Shown in pieces: positions 21,979 to 32,873 of a stretch of DNA of 64,000 bases. The notes under the pieces were generated by a model. That model did no database searches. It was not told the origin of the DNA and saw only the letters and a list, made by a program, of their open reading frames with translations. The position numbers and the translations under genes are program-made. The stretch covers positions 124,001-188,000 of the forward strand of contig MOWL01000051.1 in assembly GCA_002110485.1 (NCBI GenBank), given 5' to 3'. The DNA is from Emergomyces orientalis (taxonomy: Eukaryota; Ascomycota; Eurotiomycetes; Onygenales; Ajellomycetaceae). The stretch's first letter is position 1. Every line of letters begins with the position of its first letter.

Positions 21979-23427
21979 ATGCGCTCTCAAGCAATGCAAC
22001 CGTTATCGACGCTCTTGGCCCTTGCGGCGTCTCTCACCGTCTTTGCCCCGCAAGTCTCTGCAGAGACAGTATTGGGCGCCTATGTCTTTGCCCGCCACGG
22101 AGACCGCACTTCCAAGTCTACGCCTCCCACTGAGCTGACCAGTCTGGGCTACCAGCAAGTGTTCTCCACTGGCTCGTACTATCATGACCGCTACATCTCC
22201 TCCTCGTCCGACTCGCACATCCTCGGCATAAGCCCGGACATTGTAAAGCCGAACCAGCTCGCTGCCTCTGCGCCAGAAGACGAAGTGCTGCAGAAATCCG
22301 CCATTGCCTTCCTGCAGGCTCTGTACCCGCCCGTTGGCAATGCCTCCAAATCCACTCTACGCAATGGTACCGTCGTGGAATCGCCTATGAACGGCTACCA
22401 ACTCATTGCTGTCGAGCAGGTGTCAACAGGTGGCAACAGCGAGAATGTCGCCTGGCTGCAGGGCGCGAGCAACTGCCAGAAGGCCAAGGTCAGCAGCAAA
22501 GAGTACCTTTCATCGAAGCCGTATGAAGAGCTGCTCGAGTCGACCGCCGATTTCTACAGGACCATTGCGCCCTTAGTGGAGGGGACGTTTTCGGAGTCAG
22601 AGGTTAATTTCAAAAATGCATATCTGATCTGGGATCTTCTTAATGTTGCTAGGATTCACAACTCAACCGACTCACTGCCAGCAGACAAACTGCCGTCGGA
22701 GGAATCCTTTGCTCGTCTGCAGGAATTGGCAAACGTGCATGAATTCAACCTTGCGTACAATGCCTCTTCCCCTATCCGCGCTGTCAGCGGCTCGCTCCTG
22801 GCCGGTGAGGTGCTCACTGGCCTCAAGGAAGTAATCGACTCGGCCGGCACCAAGGGGAAACTCCACGTCCAATTCGGCGCCTACGCCATCCTCCTCTCCT
22901 TCTTCGGCCTGACACAGCTCGCAGAGACGAAGCCTGACTTTACCGGTATCCCAGACTACGCCTCCAGCATGGCATTCGAGCTGGTAACTAACGCCCCACC
23001 CTCACCATCTACTCCATTCCCAGACCCATCCGAGATCAGCGTGCGCTTTCTCTTCCGTAACGGCAGCGTAGCATCCAACTCCCCGGAAACCGAGCCAATC
23101 GCATACCCACTCTTCGGCCAATCGGAGATGCTCATGCCGTGGTCTGAGTTCGAGTCCAACATGAAGAAGATCGCCATTTCCACAGAGCAGGAATTCTGTG
23201 AAGCCTGCAGTGAGACTCCTGAGCACTGCGGTGCCCCTAATGCGTCATTGGCTAGTGCGAGTAGAAGTGGCGGCCTGTCGAAAGTGACGGCCGGAGTTGT
23301 GGGTGCGTTTGTGACATTGGCCGTCATCCTGGCGCTTCAGGCGTTGGCATTTTTAGTTGGGGGATTTAGACTCGTTAAGAAATCTGATGCCAACGCCATG
23401 AAAGAGATGGAGAAGTCCCGAGCATGA
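21979..23427 (+). CDS. Histidine acid phosphatase-like secreted/membrane protein
   Basis: Intronless, 482 residues. Signal peptide (residues 1-28, ending QVSA), then the histidine-phosphatase motif FARHGDR (RHGDR at 39-43), a long luminal or extracellular domain with several N-glycosylation sequons (NAS, NGT, NSTD), a Cys-rich segment CEACSETPEHC, and one membrane span near residues 432-460 followed by a short basic tail. This is the plan of branch-2 histidine acid phosphatases and phytase-like enzymes anchored in the membrane. The usual proton-donor motif, His-Asp in the second half of the domain, is not visible: the equivalent hydrophobic stretch reads FGAYAILLSFFG (from residue 299). Either this subfamily uses another residue or it is not a phosphatase. 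Substrate unknown. Confidence 0.8.
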   Translation: MRSQAMQPLSTLLALAASLTVFAPQVSAETVLGAYVFARHGDRTSKSTPPTELTSLGYQQVFSTGSYYHDRYISSSSDSHILGISPDIVKPNQLAASAPEDEVLQKSAIAFLQALYPPVGNASKSTLRNGTVVESPMNGYQLIAVEQVSTGGNSENVAWLQGASNCQKAKVSSKEYLSSKPYEELLESTADFYRTIAPLVEGTFSESEVNFKNAYLIWDLLNVARIHNSTDSLPADKLPSEESFARLQELANVHEFNLAYNASSPIRAVSGSLLAGEVLTGLKEVIDSAGTKGKLHVQFGAYAILLSFFGLTQLAETKPDFTGIPDYASSMAFELVTNAPPSPSTPFPDPSEISVRFLFRNGSVASNSPETEPIAYPLFGQSEMLMPWSEFESNMKKIAISTEQEFCEACSETPEHCGAPNASLASASRSGGLSKVTAGVVGAFVTLAVILALQALAFLVGGFRLVKKSDANAMKEMEKSRA

Positions 23428-23792
23428 ATAAGTTGATTCGATACCGGAACGTTGACATGAGGGGTGTGTCGGTCATTGCCGTATCCGATAGGAAGTTCGA
23501 ATGGGATAGGGAAGAGCAAGCCTTGATTTGGGGCGCGCTAGGGGAAATGGCGTGCATATGATGATTGACGGTAGATGGAATGGGGAAACAAACGATGCAT
23601 GAGGAAGAAAAAATCCGTATATATGATTATACATATGTACATACAAATAATAACGGGACACAAAACTTGAAATAGCATCTATTTTACCAATGAAAAAATA
23701 TAACATAATTCTATTCAACTCCCAGATCTCCATGCAAACCCTACAGCAGTAATAATAAGATAAGCCTTTAAAACGGAAAAACAAAACAAAAC

Positions 23793-25383
23793 TTAGGAAA
23801 CCAAAGAAAAGCCACCAAATAAGAGCAAATAAGTGTGCCAAACTGCATACTTCTCTGATGTAATGATCCTACTCCTCGAGATACAACCGAGAACAACTAT
23901 GAGACTCTTCATCACACTGTTGCTGAGCACGATCACGCACAGGACAGTCAACAGAGGTGGTTTCGTGCGAGGCAACACACAGAATACACTTGGGATTGAC
24001 GCTATCGACTTGGCTGTGGACATGATTCCTCACAATCAAACTCCGTGTAGCTATACTACCAACAGGCAGATCATTGGACGGGATCGATGGGATCCTGGTA
24101 CCGGAAGCAGGGGAATAGGTCTGAAGTTGACGTGGGGGCTTGGTGAGTTATCCCGAAATTTATGACCACATTGGCGTGCTCTGCGTGATAAAAACTGATA
24201 ACAAGTGAAGCTGTGCCGGCGGCTTCAGTTCCAGTGAGCCACCAGATGATACGGATGTAAGGAAGGTTGGGGTTTGGAAATTTGTCTCCATTGGAGCCCA
24301 ATAAGTCATGGATGATTTTGCCGGTGAAGTCGCTGTTTTGAAACAAATTATGGCACGGGATCTGGGTGCAATGACACCGTAAATTCGCACGGTCACCGAG
24401 GCTTTTTTCGCCAAATCGGTGGGACCAGATTTGCTCCTTTTTTGCCATGATATACCTTATATACGGGTAGCAAAGTAAAGGCGAACATTCCGGTTCGTCA
24501 TCTGCTGTACGCTAGAAATAATGGACTTTTGAGGCTCTATTATTTTGTCGATCCAACCCAAGCAATCATTGAAACGTTGACGAAACTCTCTGAGGGAAGT
24601 ATTCAGTAGCTGAAGGACGAATGCAAAATATGTTCTTCGGGATCAAACACCAAGGGGTATATTCGTTGTAGTTTCCTTTTGAGGGAGGTAGAGTATCCAT
24701 GTACGAGGGTGCCCCGGGTGCTCGCCTATCCAACAATGAACATGTAGTCGTCTAGTCAAGAGAACTAAAGGTGTCACTAGACGACTGTGACCGAGAGCGT
24801 CGCGGAAGAGAATGATGTCGGCGCAACTGTGGGGATCCTCCCAGCAAAGGTGACTCCCTTTTATGGTATGGTATGAATATAGATCTTCGATATGCTGATC
24901 CAGATTTCCATCCTTGCTTCCGCCAGCTACCTCTTCCTTTATATAATATGCCGATCCTCGGTGTCTGAATCGATATTAATAATTTCGGGGTGTGTCCTGG
25001 GAGAGGAAATCCATTGGGGTGCAGAAGGAGATGCTAAGACGACGCTGGGCCCGCATGTTGAAAGTTCTTGTGGTTGGGAGTGGCCGGTATGGAGGCAGGG
25101 TCATAGATAACGATTTTCGTAGAGCCTTTGGCTCCAGCTTTCAAAGGTGCCAAGACTGAAAAAGGAACAAACTTTGTTTTTCAGAGACTGAAATTGAGCA
25201 GTTTCCTTGCCTAATTTCGTTGCATGTTGCCCCTATTGTGTACTCAGGAAGATGAACACCAATTTCCCGCGATATCGTTTGGTCGGGGAGGTCGAAGATT
25301 GGAATATCCGTGGTGTAGGAGATCTTGCCGGTAGGACGGGAGCAGGTGAAAGTGAAGCGATAAGTAGGATTTGTATTAGCCAT
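23793..25383 (-). pseudogene. Broken gag-like / zinc-knuckle protein gene
   Basis: On the minus strand, fragments of one coding sequence appear in successive frames. 25383-25141 begins MANTNPTYRFTFTCSRPTGK; about 25160-24950 continues in a shifted frame to IINIDSDTED; 24590-24460 includes NRNVRLYFATR; 24448-24071 includes QIWSHRFGEK and WWLTGTEAAGTASLVISFY; and near 24000-23940 there is a knuckle-like CILCVASHETTSVDCP (C-x2-C-x3-H-x6-C). Order and motifs match the gag-like nucleic-acid-binding proteins of fungal non-LTR elements and their free-standing relatives. At least two frame breaks and several stops make it non-functional, unless some breaks are introns I did not recognise. Unlike the gypsy elements, base composition here is not strongly AT-shifted. 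Confidence 0.4.
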
Positions 25384-25619
25384 GTTTAGAGCATCTGAAA
25401 GAATTTTTCCGATAATATACTGCGAGGATGGTGACAACAAAAGGAAATAGAAAAGGGAGAGGAAAGCAACCTTATTTATGCGCTGCGGCAGTGGGAACGG
25501 CATGGCAAAAGTTCGACACCACCGCGTCTTAATAATAAGTTGAACGCAGCATAAGAAGGGGGGCAACGCGAACAAGACACGAGATTTCAATTTAACTGAA
25601 AGCTTAAGCACAGCTCGAA

Positions 25620-26179
25620 TGCCCCTCTGACACCAGAATTCCGGCGCGCGTGAGAATCAAAACTCGACAACCTGCCCGCCGCGGGAAAAAAGTTTTGAAA
25701 ATTACGAGGCTGTATCATCAGAGCATCATCGCTTGAACTCCAAGTTTCCACCTTGAGCTATTGGCTGACCTATTGTAGAAACGAGACTGAAACTTTGGGA
25801 AACGAGCGGTGGCCGCTCTTTGAGTTGTATCGTCGACTACCCAATGGTAGGCCGAAACAATCAAGAAATAAATCCATTTGATGTGGAAAATTACATACCT
25901 GCAGCGATATAAACAGAGCAGCCGGCTGTACACCCAATATTTACAACTTCTGCAGCTGCCCTGTGTTGACAAGAATAGTCAGTTACCTTATTCGCGAGAT
26001 GGTGGAAGTGGTTTTCTCGTCATAAATTGAGTCCCTTGATTCACAAGGATGGTCTTTAATAGGGGTTAAGGCCTACATTAGGGTAATGTTTATTGGAACC
26101 CACATAAGGAGGAGTCTCACCCCTTAAAATTTTGCCTTTGCGTAGCCCTCCTATCAGACAATCGGTGCCTAAGGCCATT
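25620..26179. other. Intergenic region, no supported gene
   Basis: No open frame with recognisable features on either strand; it may be part of the same degraded element. Confidence 0.4.
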
Positions 26180-26536
26180 TCAAGGAACAGATGTCAACGC
26201 TTTTGCAAGGTTGGCGTGGTCAAGTTTTTGGCACAGGCTTTCGTCCCTTGGATACAAAGTGCGCGTAGTTGGCATAACCTCCCGCGTGGTGCCAGCTATG
26301 GTTTGCTCTGTAAATCTGCAGACTGATGAATCGAGCCGTGGCATCCTCTGAAGTGCCACTGTTCCACTCAAGGTTTCCCTTGCTAGCTCCTGTTTGTATG
26401 TTTCGGGTTTGCTGTTCACAAATGATACATCGGTCTTCAGTACCAACCATAACTGCCACAAACGGCTATCGATATCCGTATTTGTAACGGAGGCAGGAGG
26501 CTTAGGAATACAAAGCTTGCGTAGCGGGTGCGCCAT
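26180..26536 (-). CDS. Hypothetical protein, possibly a gene relic
   Basis: An open frame of 118 residues starting MAHPLRKLCIPKPPASVTN and containing SGTVALQRMPRLDSSV and TIAGTTREVMPTTRTLYP. Composition is protein-like (few rare residues, no low complexity) and codon use resembles neighbouring genes. No family recognised, no signal peptide or membrane segment. It lies about 460 bp upstream of the CWC27 start codon on the opposite strand, next to the broken gag-like gene, so it may belong to that degraded element. Confidence 0.3.
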   Translation of the reverse strand: MAHPLRKLCIPKPPASVTNTDIDSRLWQLWLVLKTDVSFVNSKPETYKQELARETLSGTVALQRMPRLDSSVCRFTEQTIAGTTREVMPTTRTLYPRDESLCQKLDHANLAKALTSVP

Positions 26537-26998
26537 CCAGATTCCAGAGAAAAGATGTATTTGAATTGTGACGCTCTGTTGTCGTTACGAATGTGTTTGT
26601 TGGCGTCGAAGCTGAAAAAGTTCCAAGATTTGTAACTCGGGTCACATGACTCCCATGGTGCTCGTGATGATGTAATCAGCTCAGACCAGTTAACTACTTA
26701 ACTAACTACTGCCGCGAAACCAACAATTTTCAAATAATTTGTTAAAGATCAGCTCCTGATGCAGCTCCTGGGCTGTTTTTTGGGTCTATTCCGAGCCAAT
26801 GGGGTTGCATATTCACATGTATTTACTCGGTAGCTTTGCTTTTAACCTTCACCATACTTCATCTGTCAAAAATCCATCACAAGAGCTTGGGGCGTTTGAG
26901 AACCCTCCGCTCTAATATAAGCATACACCAATAACGGGAGAAGAAAAGGGAGCCACTGTGATACGAAATCCCGGATCCTGGAGAAGAGCTTTCATATA

Positions 26999-28771
26999 AT
27001 GTCGTCGCACTACAATACGGAGCCACCTCCAACGGCCTCCGCCACCCTCAACACCACTGCCGGCCCTCTCCATATCTCCCTCTTCGCAAAACAGGCACCT
27101 CTCGCATGCAAGAATTTCCTCCAGCATTGTTTGGACGGGTACTACGACGGAACCGTCTTCCACCGTGTCATTCCAGACTTCATAATCCAGGGCGGCGATC
27201 CCACAGGAACAGGCGCGGGCGGATCGTCGATCTACGAAGATCCAGAGTTCGAATTCGACTCTCGGGATGGGGAAAAAGTTGTGTTTAAAGATGAGATACA
27301 CAGTCGATTACGGTTCAACCGGCGGGGGTTAGTTGGGATGGCAAAGGCGGAGGATGGGACGTATGGGAGCCAATTCTTCGTGACCTTGGGGAGTGGCGCG
27401 GACAGACAGCTAACGGGAACGTGTACAATGTTTGGACGCATTGAGGGCGATAGCATCTATAACATCGTGAGGATTGCGGAGGGAGATCTGGTAGAAGGGA
27501 CGGAGCGACCTGTTTACGCGGTAAAAGTTACGGGGTGTGAAGTGGGCGATTTGGGTCCGTTTAAGGATGTTTTGAAGAAGCGGGAAAAGGTTGCCGTTGC
27601 TCTACCGGAGGAGCAACGGGGAGGAAGGCGGGACGTGACACAGAAGAGGAAAAAGGGTAAAGGCGCGAAGGTATTATTGAGCTTCGCAGACGACGAAGAA
27701 GAGGATACGATGGATGCCACGCAAGGGGCGAAGAAGCCCAAATTCAATACGAAGCTTGTTACAGCAGAAGAAAGAACCGCTCTGAAGGTAAAAGATAAAA
27801 CACATGAAAGTAGACAGCAACCCAAAGCCGCAAGAACTTCTCCTGCGCGGAAAAGCCAAGCAGATCCCGACGTACAGCAACCTCATCCAAAAAGACGCAG
27901 ATCTGTATCCCCCTCAAAATCCCCACCTATAAGTCGCAGACCATCACGAGATCCCAACACCCAACTACCTCTTCCAGACCCAGAAGTCCCATCCCGCTCT
28001 CCATCTTCCTCTCCCGCCCCTCCCACCAAGCAATCAACTTTATCCCGTACCACCGCCGAAATAGATGCGCTAAAAGCATCCATGCGCCGCAACGTCTCCA
28101 CAACCGCCGAACCTATGCGGAAAAAATCCGTGCTCGAATCCTTGATCCCCGAAAAATCAATTAGAGGCCGCCGACGCCCTGCCCCCGGTAGTCTCAATGG
28201 CAACGGCCCAGGCAATGGTACGTCACAAGATAGCGAGGCGATGAGAATGTTCAACGCGTTCAAAGCGCGATTGGAACAGGCGGAGTCAATATCAAGTCTA
28301 TCCAAAGATGCAAATAAAGCGGACAACGATGAAGATGCAAATTCTAGGCGGACCAAAGATCAACATCACAACAAATCCCAATCTCCCAAAGGGGGAGAAA
28401 GGGGAGAAAGGGGAGAAGAAGAACAAATTTGCGATCTTCATTTCATAGCAAACTGCCAATCATGCCGCGCATGGGACACAGGTGCCATTGCCGACACAGG
28501 CGCAACCACCGACCGAAAACAAGGCCCCAATGATAATGACGACAACACCGTTGACTGGATGACGCACAAACTAACCTTCGGCAAGGACATGTTGGGCAAG
28601 GATCTGAGTTGGAAGCGCACGCACGAGGACGCGGATGGGCTAGTGGTGATTGATCCACGCGAGAAGGAGAAGGAAATGGTTGGCAGTGGGAGTGGGAATG
28701 GGAGACGGCGGGAGCGGCAACGGAAGATGGAGACGGGGCATCGAAGGGAGTGGGATCGGAAGGGACGGTAA
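26999..28771 (+). CDS. cwc27: CWC27-type spliceosomal cyclophilin
   Basis: Intronless, 590 residues. The N-terminal cyclophilin domain (about residues 12-180) has SLFAKQAPLACKNFLQHC, YYDGTVFHRVIPDFIIQGGD, GLVGMAKAEDGTYGSQFF and TMFGRIEGDSIYNIVRI. A long, charged, low-complexity region follows (Ser/Pro/Arg-rich, about 250-450), then a conserved C-terminal motif CDLHFIANCQSCRAWD and a DWMTHKLTFGKDMLGKDLSW segment. This order is diagnostic of CWC27, a peptidyl-prolyl isomerase associated with the activated spliceosome (Bact complex, with CWC22), in the nucleus. The tail is Arg/Glu-rich. Catalytic cyclophilin residues in CWC27 proteins are often degenerate, so it may bind rather than isomerise proline. 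Confidence 0.92.
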   Translation: MSSHYNTEPPPTASATLNTTAGPLHISLFAKQAPLACKNFLQHCLDGYYDGTVFHRVIPDFIIQGGDPTGTGAGGSSIYEDPEFEFDSRDGEKVVFKDEIHSRLRFNRRGLVGMAKAEDGTYGSQFFVTLGSGADRQLTGTCTMFGRIEGDSIYNIVRIAEGDLVEGTERPVYAVKVTGCEVGDLGPFKDVLKKREKVAVALPEEQRGGRRDVTQKRKKGKGAKVLLSFADDEEEDTMDATQGAKKPKFNTKLVTAEERTALKVKDKTHESRQQPKAARTSPARKSQADPDVQQPHPKRRRSVSPSKSPPISRRPSRDPNTQLPLPDPEVPSRSPSSSPAPPTKQSTLSRTTAEIDALKASMRRNVSTTAEPMRKKSVLESLIPEKSIRGRRRPAPGSLNGNGPGNGTSQDSEAMRMFNAFKARLEQAESISSLSKDANKADNDEDANSRRTKDQHHNKSQSPKGGERGERGEEEQICDLHFIANCQSCRAWDTGAIADTGATTDRKQGPNDNDDNTVDWMTHKLTFGKDMLGKDLSWKRTHEDADGLVVIDPREKEKEMVGSGSGNGRRRERQRKMETGHRREWDRKGR

Positions 28772-30831
28772 AGTGATAGATATTGCGTGCACTTTGGAGG
28801 TCTCTATAATTGATAAATGGATGGATGTTTCTCTCTTGTCAAACTGCCTCCTAAGTGGATGTCTTCATTTCCTTGTAGAGCAATCAAAGGACGTAGTCAT
28901 ATACCAGTTTTCTTTCTTGTGTATATATCCTCATTGCATGAACTAAAGAGCTCGTATCGGCTTCCGATTCTCGGCTGACAAGATATACCGTCTCCAGTCA
29001 TATACCGCCGTGGAGTTAGCTATCCCTCTTTATGCCCGCTCATGGAAGGAGAATAAGTCAAAATCAAATTCCTTGTATTCTTTTCTCTTCTCCCACTATC
29101 GGCATGCTCTTCTCTCTATTCATTCAGTCCACAAGGAGTGGCAAAGACAGAGTCGAGGAGCTAGAAAATAAACAAAATAAGCGTAGAACTAAAATCAAAA
29201 TCACGGAAATATGCAGGACGTCGTCGAGGACGGTTTGATATCGACAGGACGGGAAAAAGAAACGCACCAACTCATAAATGGGAAACTTAAAACTATTCAA
29301 AAAAATTCATGTTGCAAACGTTGTGAAATACTAAATTGGCTGTATTTCAGATGGCGGAATTTGAATAAGAGGGATATGGAAGAAGAACCGCAGAGAATGG
29401 GTGCAGGACAAACAAAAAACAATGAAAATGAAAAAAATGCAATAAATAGTAAAAGGTAAAATAAATATCGTATTAATTGAAGCTGGCCCAAGATGCTCGA
29501 CAACCGGTCACATAACGGACGAGTCCAGACATTATAAGACAAGGCAAGACAAGACACGCAGGCGGACAGGTCGTATGACGAGCATAGTACAGAGGCACTC
29601 AGCACGAAAGTAAGACCGTAGGTAGAAACGGCGAGAGAAAAAAGGCCAACACAACAACGCCAGAAATGGTTTGAAAGATCGAGCATGCTGAAAAGAGAGG
29701 GGCAAGGAGTATCAAAAGACAGATATACATTAAACGCATTAATAGAAACGAAAAAAGGACGAAGAACAGACATATTGCAATAAAAGAGGGACGGAAAGTA
29801 TCAGAGAGGTGGAACGAAGTATCTATCTATCTACAAATGTTTATGTAGACAGGCGCGATTAAATATAAAAACAGTTCGATGGGCGGGGGTTGTACAGAAA
29901 TGCTGCTGGGATGGGATTGTGCGAAGCATGTAAAAACAACTTCAACCTTTGGGGAGGTTGAGCTGTGGAAATCGAAGCCAAATATTGCGCATTCCTCAAA
30001 TCCTGGCACATTCTGCATATATAGGGGTTCGATTCATCCTAATGCTGGCTGATCATGGACCAACTGAGTTGGGCTAAGCATGCCATTGGGCTCCTCCCAG
30101 TTGGCAAACTGAGGGAGGATGTGGGAGAAAGGTATATTTAGGAGAACCTGAGTGAGGGAAAGAACGAAGAAAAAAGCTATAAAAAAACATAACGAAATTT
30201 TTTTTTTGAGAAGCAGAAATACGAAAGGTTAAGTGAAAAAGAAAAGGATAATAAGCAATCCCTATACAAGCTGGACGAACTACAATGCAATGCAAATGAA
30301 CACGATATTCCGCGAGTTTTCCAAGATTTAAGAAAAAGGCGCGTTTGAAACCCGAACAGGAACACGGTAGCAAAAAAATCCAACAGCAATGAGGAAGAGG
30401 GGTGTTTTAAAACATGTTTTTGTCGTTTTCGTCATATATTCTTCAAACACAAACACCATTGCAGACAAGAAGGCACGTCCTCCTGTAAATAATTTCCAGA
30501 TCTGATAGTGTTTGTTTGCATTTCCTGCTGAGAAAACAAGGGAGCGTTCTGAGGTTAGGGGGGCGGGGGGGTAAAGGATCCAAGGTTTTAAGGTTGTTAG
30601 GCTGCCCCAAAATTAATATCTAATGGTTCCATATAATCCCGGTGTAAATAACTTTTGTTTTGGAGTATCTCTTTTGATTGGGGGTCATTTCGTCATGCGT
30701 CATTGAATCGTAAAGACATTACCCTCGCTTGGGGTAAAGGGGAGGGGTTTGTGGGTATTATGTCTTTCATTCATGAAATGATAATACATTTCTCGCCATC
30801 ATCTGACTCGGTGATCTGGGGCATTCTTTAT
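28772..30831. other. 2-kb convergent intergenic region
   Basis: Lies between the 3' ends of CWC27 (plus) and the RRM/R3H gene (minus). No coding region supported; the minus-strand open frame at 29297-29773 is low-complexity and hydrophobic and is best explained as untranslated sequence. Confidence 0.5.
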
Positions 30832-32873
30832 TCATTCAACAATTATCTCAACGTTGGAGCCGGATCTCAGCTCGTCACTCCCTCGAGCCTGATGTCCATT
30901 CTGCCGGCGAAAGCCTGATCCGCGCTCTGGGGCGGGACCTCTAGGTTGTCTCATGGGGATGCGCTCCTGGGAGGGCTGAGAATCGAACCCCAGGCCAATT
31001 GATCGGTTGCTCCCAATTGGAGCAGTGGCGGAGGATTGGGAATCCTGCTGTTCCCAGGAAAACATTCCGCGAAGACGTCTAGGGCTCCCAGAATTAGGTC
31101 CGCCAATACCAGTCCCGAGAGAAAGTCCCCCTAGAGTATTTACTAGTAGATTATCATCACGTTGAACGCCCATTGAAGAACCGGAGGGAGTCGGTGTCAA
31201 AGTTGGTGTGTTAGAGGCAGCGCTCGTGTTTCCATCAAAAGGTTGGAAACGAGTCCCATTGGACTGAAGTGCTGCAGGAAAACTAGCAGAAGAAGGCACA
31301 GGAGATGGCGTATATGATCGAAGGTCAGCAAAGGACTTCGCTGCTCGCAGATTTTGCGCATTGCCAAAACCACCGGGGGAGTCGAGCACACTGAGGAAAC
31401 CGGAGTGATGTCCACGAAGTGTGTTGAACGGACCAGGGCCATCACCTCTAGCTTCGCTAAAGTCAATTGTAGCAGCACGGTTGAGGCCACGGCGGGACGT
31501 GTCTCCCGTCTGGATAGTAGCGGGATTTGCTGGGCCCTGCGGACTAACGTTCGAGTCTGTTGCTCTGAAGACGTGAACTTGACGTTGGTCACCGGTACCT
31601 CGCGAAGCATGTCCCAATCCCATATTATGGGCAAGGGTATGAACAGTACGGCGTTGTAGCGGTGACAGTTTTGCAGAGAAGATCAGTGCTTCCTTGGTCG
31701 AATCTTGTTTAAACAACAGAAGTTGAGAGTAGTATTGAAGAGTTTCCGGTTCGTTCATGTTAACTTCTATTTGAGTCAGCCGGTGAACCGAGAAAAGGTG
31801 TCGAAAAATTAAAATAAAATAAACTAGAAAAACGTACTTAGTTCGGCACCACGTTGGGAGACTGGTGACGGAGAGGTCACTGGAATGTGAGATGTCAACG
31901 ATGACATTGACGGCTGGGAATTCAGTTGGGAGTTCGGTATTGGGCGATGTTGCTCTTCTAACTGGCCCCTGCGCTCACGCTTTTCGCGCTCAATCCGCTC
32001 CCGCTCTTGCAAGGGTAGCATTTTTTTATATTCAACTCTAAGCTTTCTTCCCTGTAACTCGAAATGGTTCAGGACTTCAATTACGGTGGCTGTTTCCTCT
32101 GCAGAAGTGAAATTTGCGAACGCTAAACCGCGGAAGACCCCGTTGTCGAAATGATAGTTAAAGGCATAAGGGAGGGGGAGATTCATCTCTGTCATCAATT
32201 GAACCAGCTGCTCCTTTTTCACCGCGAATGGGATATTCTTGATGACTATAGCAGTGGGAATAAGCTCATCGTCTCCTTCAGGGCTAAGATTCTCTGAGCG
32301 GCTCTGCATTGGCTGAAGGGGATTGGGCCCTAAGCTGAAAGGGCCTGCGAGGCCTGGTTGTTGGTCAAGCCAAGTCTGAGACCATTTACGTTAGTTGGGA
32401 TGAAACGAAAAGGTGCGAAAGATTATTATTTTTTTCTCCGCCCACAAAACAACATAAGAAAAATGGGAATATGGTTAAGGAAGGCCACTGTTAAATTAAT
32501 GACTTACAGCGGGCAGTCCAGTCCTTCCACGCGTGGAGGGCTTCATTCTTCCCGTGCCCGTTCCAGTTCCAGACCCGATGCCGCTCAGAGCATTTGTAGT
32601 TCCAAATCCATTTGAATTCCAAGTCTGGGAACCAGGCATATCATAGGCATAGGAATTTCCCTGAAGGGCGGGTTTTAGGCGATCCAGCCGAGCGGGATCA
32701 TATCGAGCCATGGGATCGTCGTATACCCCGGTGGTCATCGGTCCGTAGGCATCGAATTGCCTCGACGATTGACGATGAAGTTGTTGGTGGGGATGATGGC
32801 GCTGCGAACCTGGCGATCGGGAGGAGGGGTTATCGTGATACATGTCCTGGGGCTGAGGATGATAATTACTCAT
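30832..32873 (-). CDS. RRM and R3H domain RNA-binding protein, PIN4/Cip-like
   Basis: Three exons on the minus strand (32873-32508, 32375-31838, 31766-30832) give 612 residues. The N terminus is Gln/His/Pro-rich. An RRM follows (about residues 155-235: TAIVIKNIPFAVKKEQLVQL as RNP2 region and VFRGLAFANFTSAEE as RNP1), then a basic coiled segment (QERERIEREKRERRG). An R3H-type domain (about 300-365: LKVNMNEPETLQYYSQLLLF, and RRTVHTLAHNMGL) precedes a long disordered Ser/Gly/Pro-rich tail. This layout matches budding-yeast PIN4/MDT1 and fission-yeast Cip1/Cip2, cytoplasmic regulators of mRNA stability in stress and DNA-damage responses. The start was chosen at 32873 because an acceptor-like CTAG lies just upstream, indicating an intron in the 5' leader. 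Confidence 0.88.

Noticed and set aside
29297..29773. 158-codon minus-strand hydrophobic frame
   Set aside because: Low-complexity Leu/Phe/Ser sequence in a region expected to be untranslated 3' sequence of two convergent genes.
30010..30045. tRNA B-box-like GGTTCGATTC
   Set aside because: No matching A box and no cloverleaf could be drawn around it.
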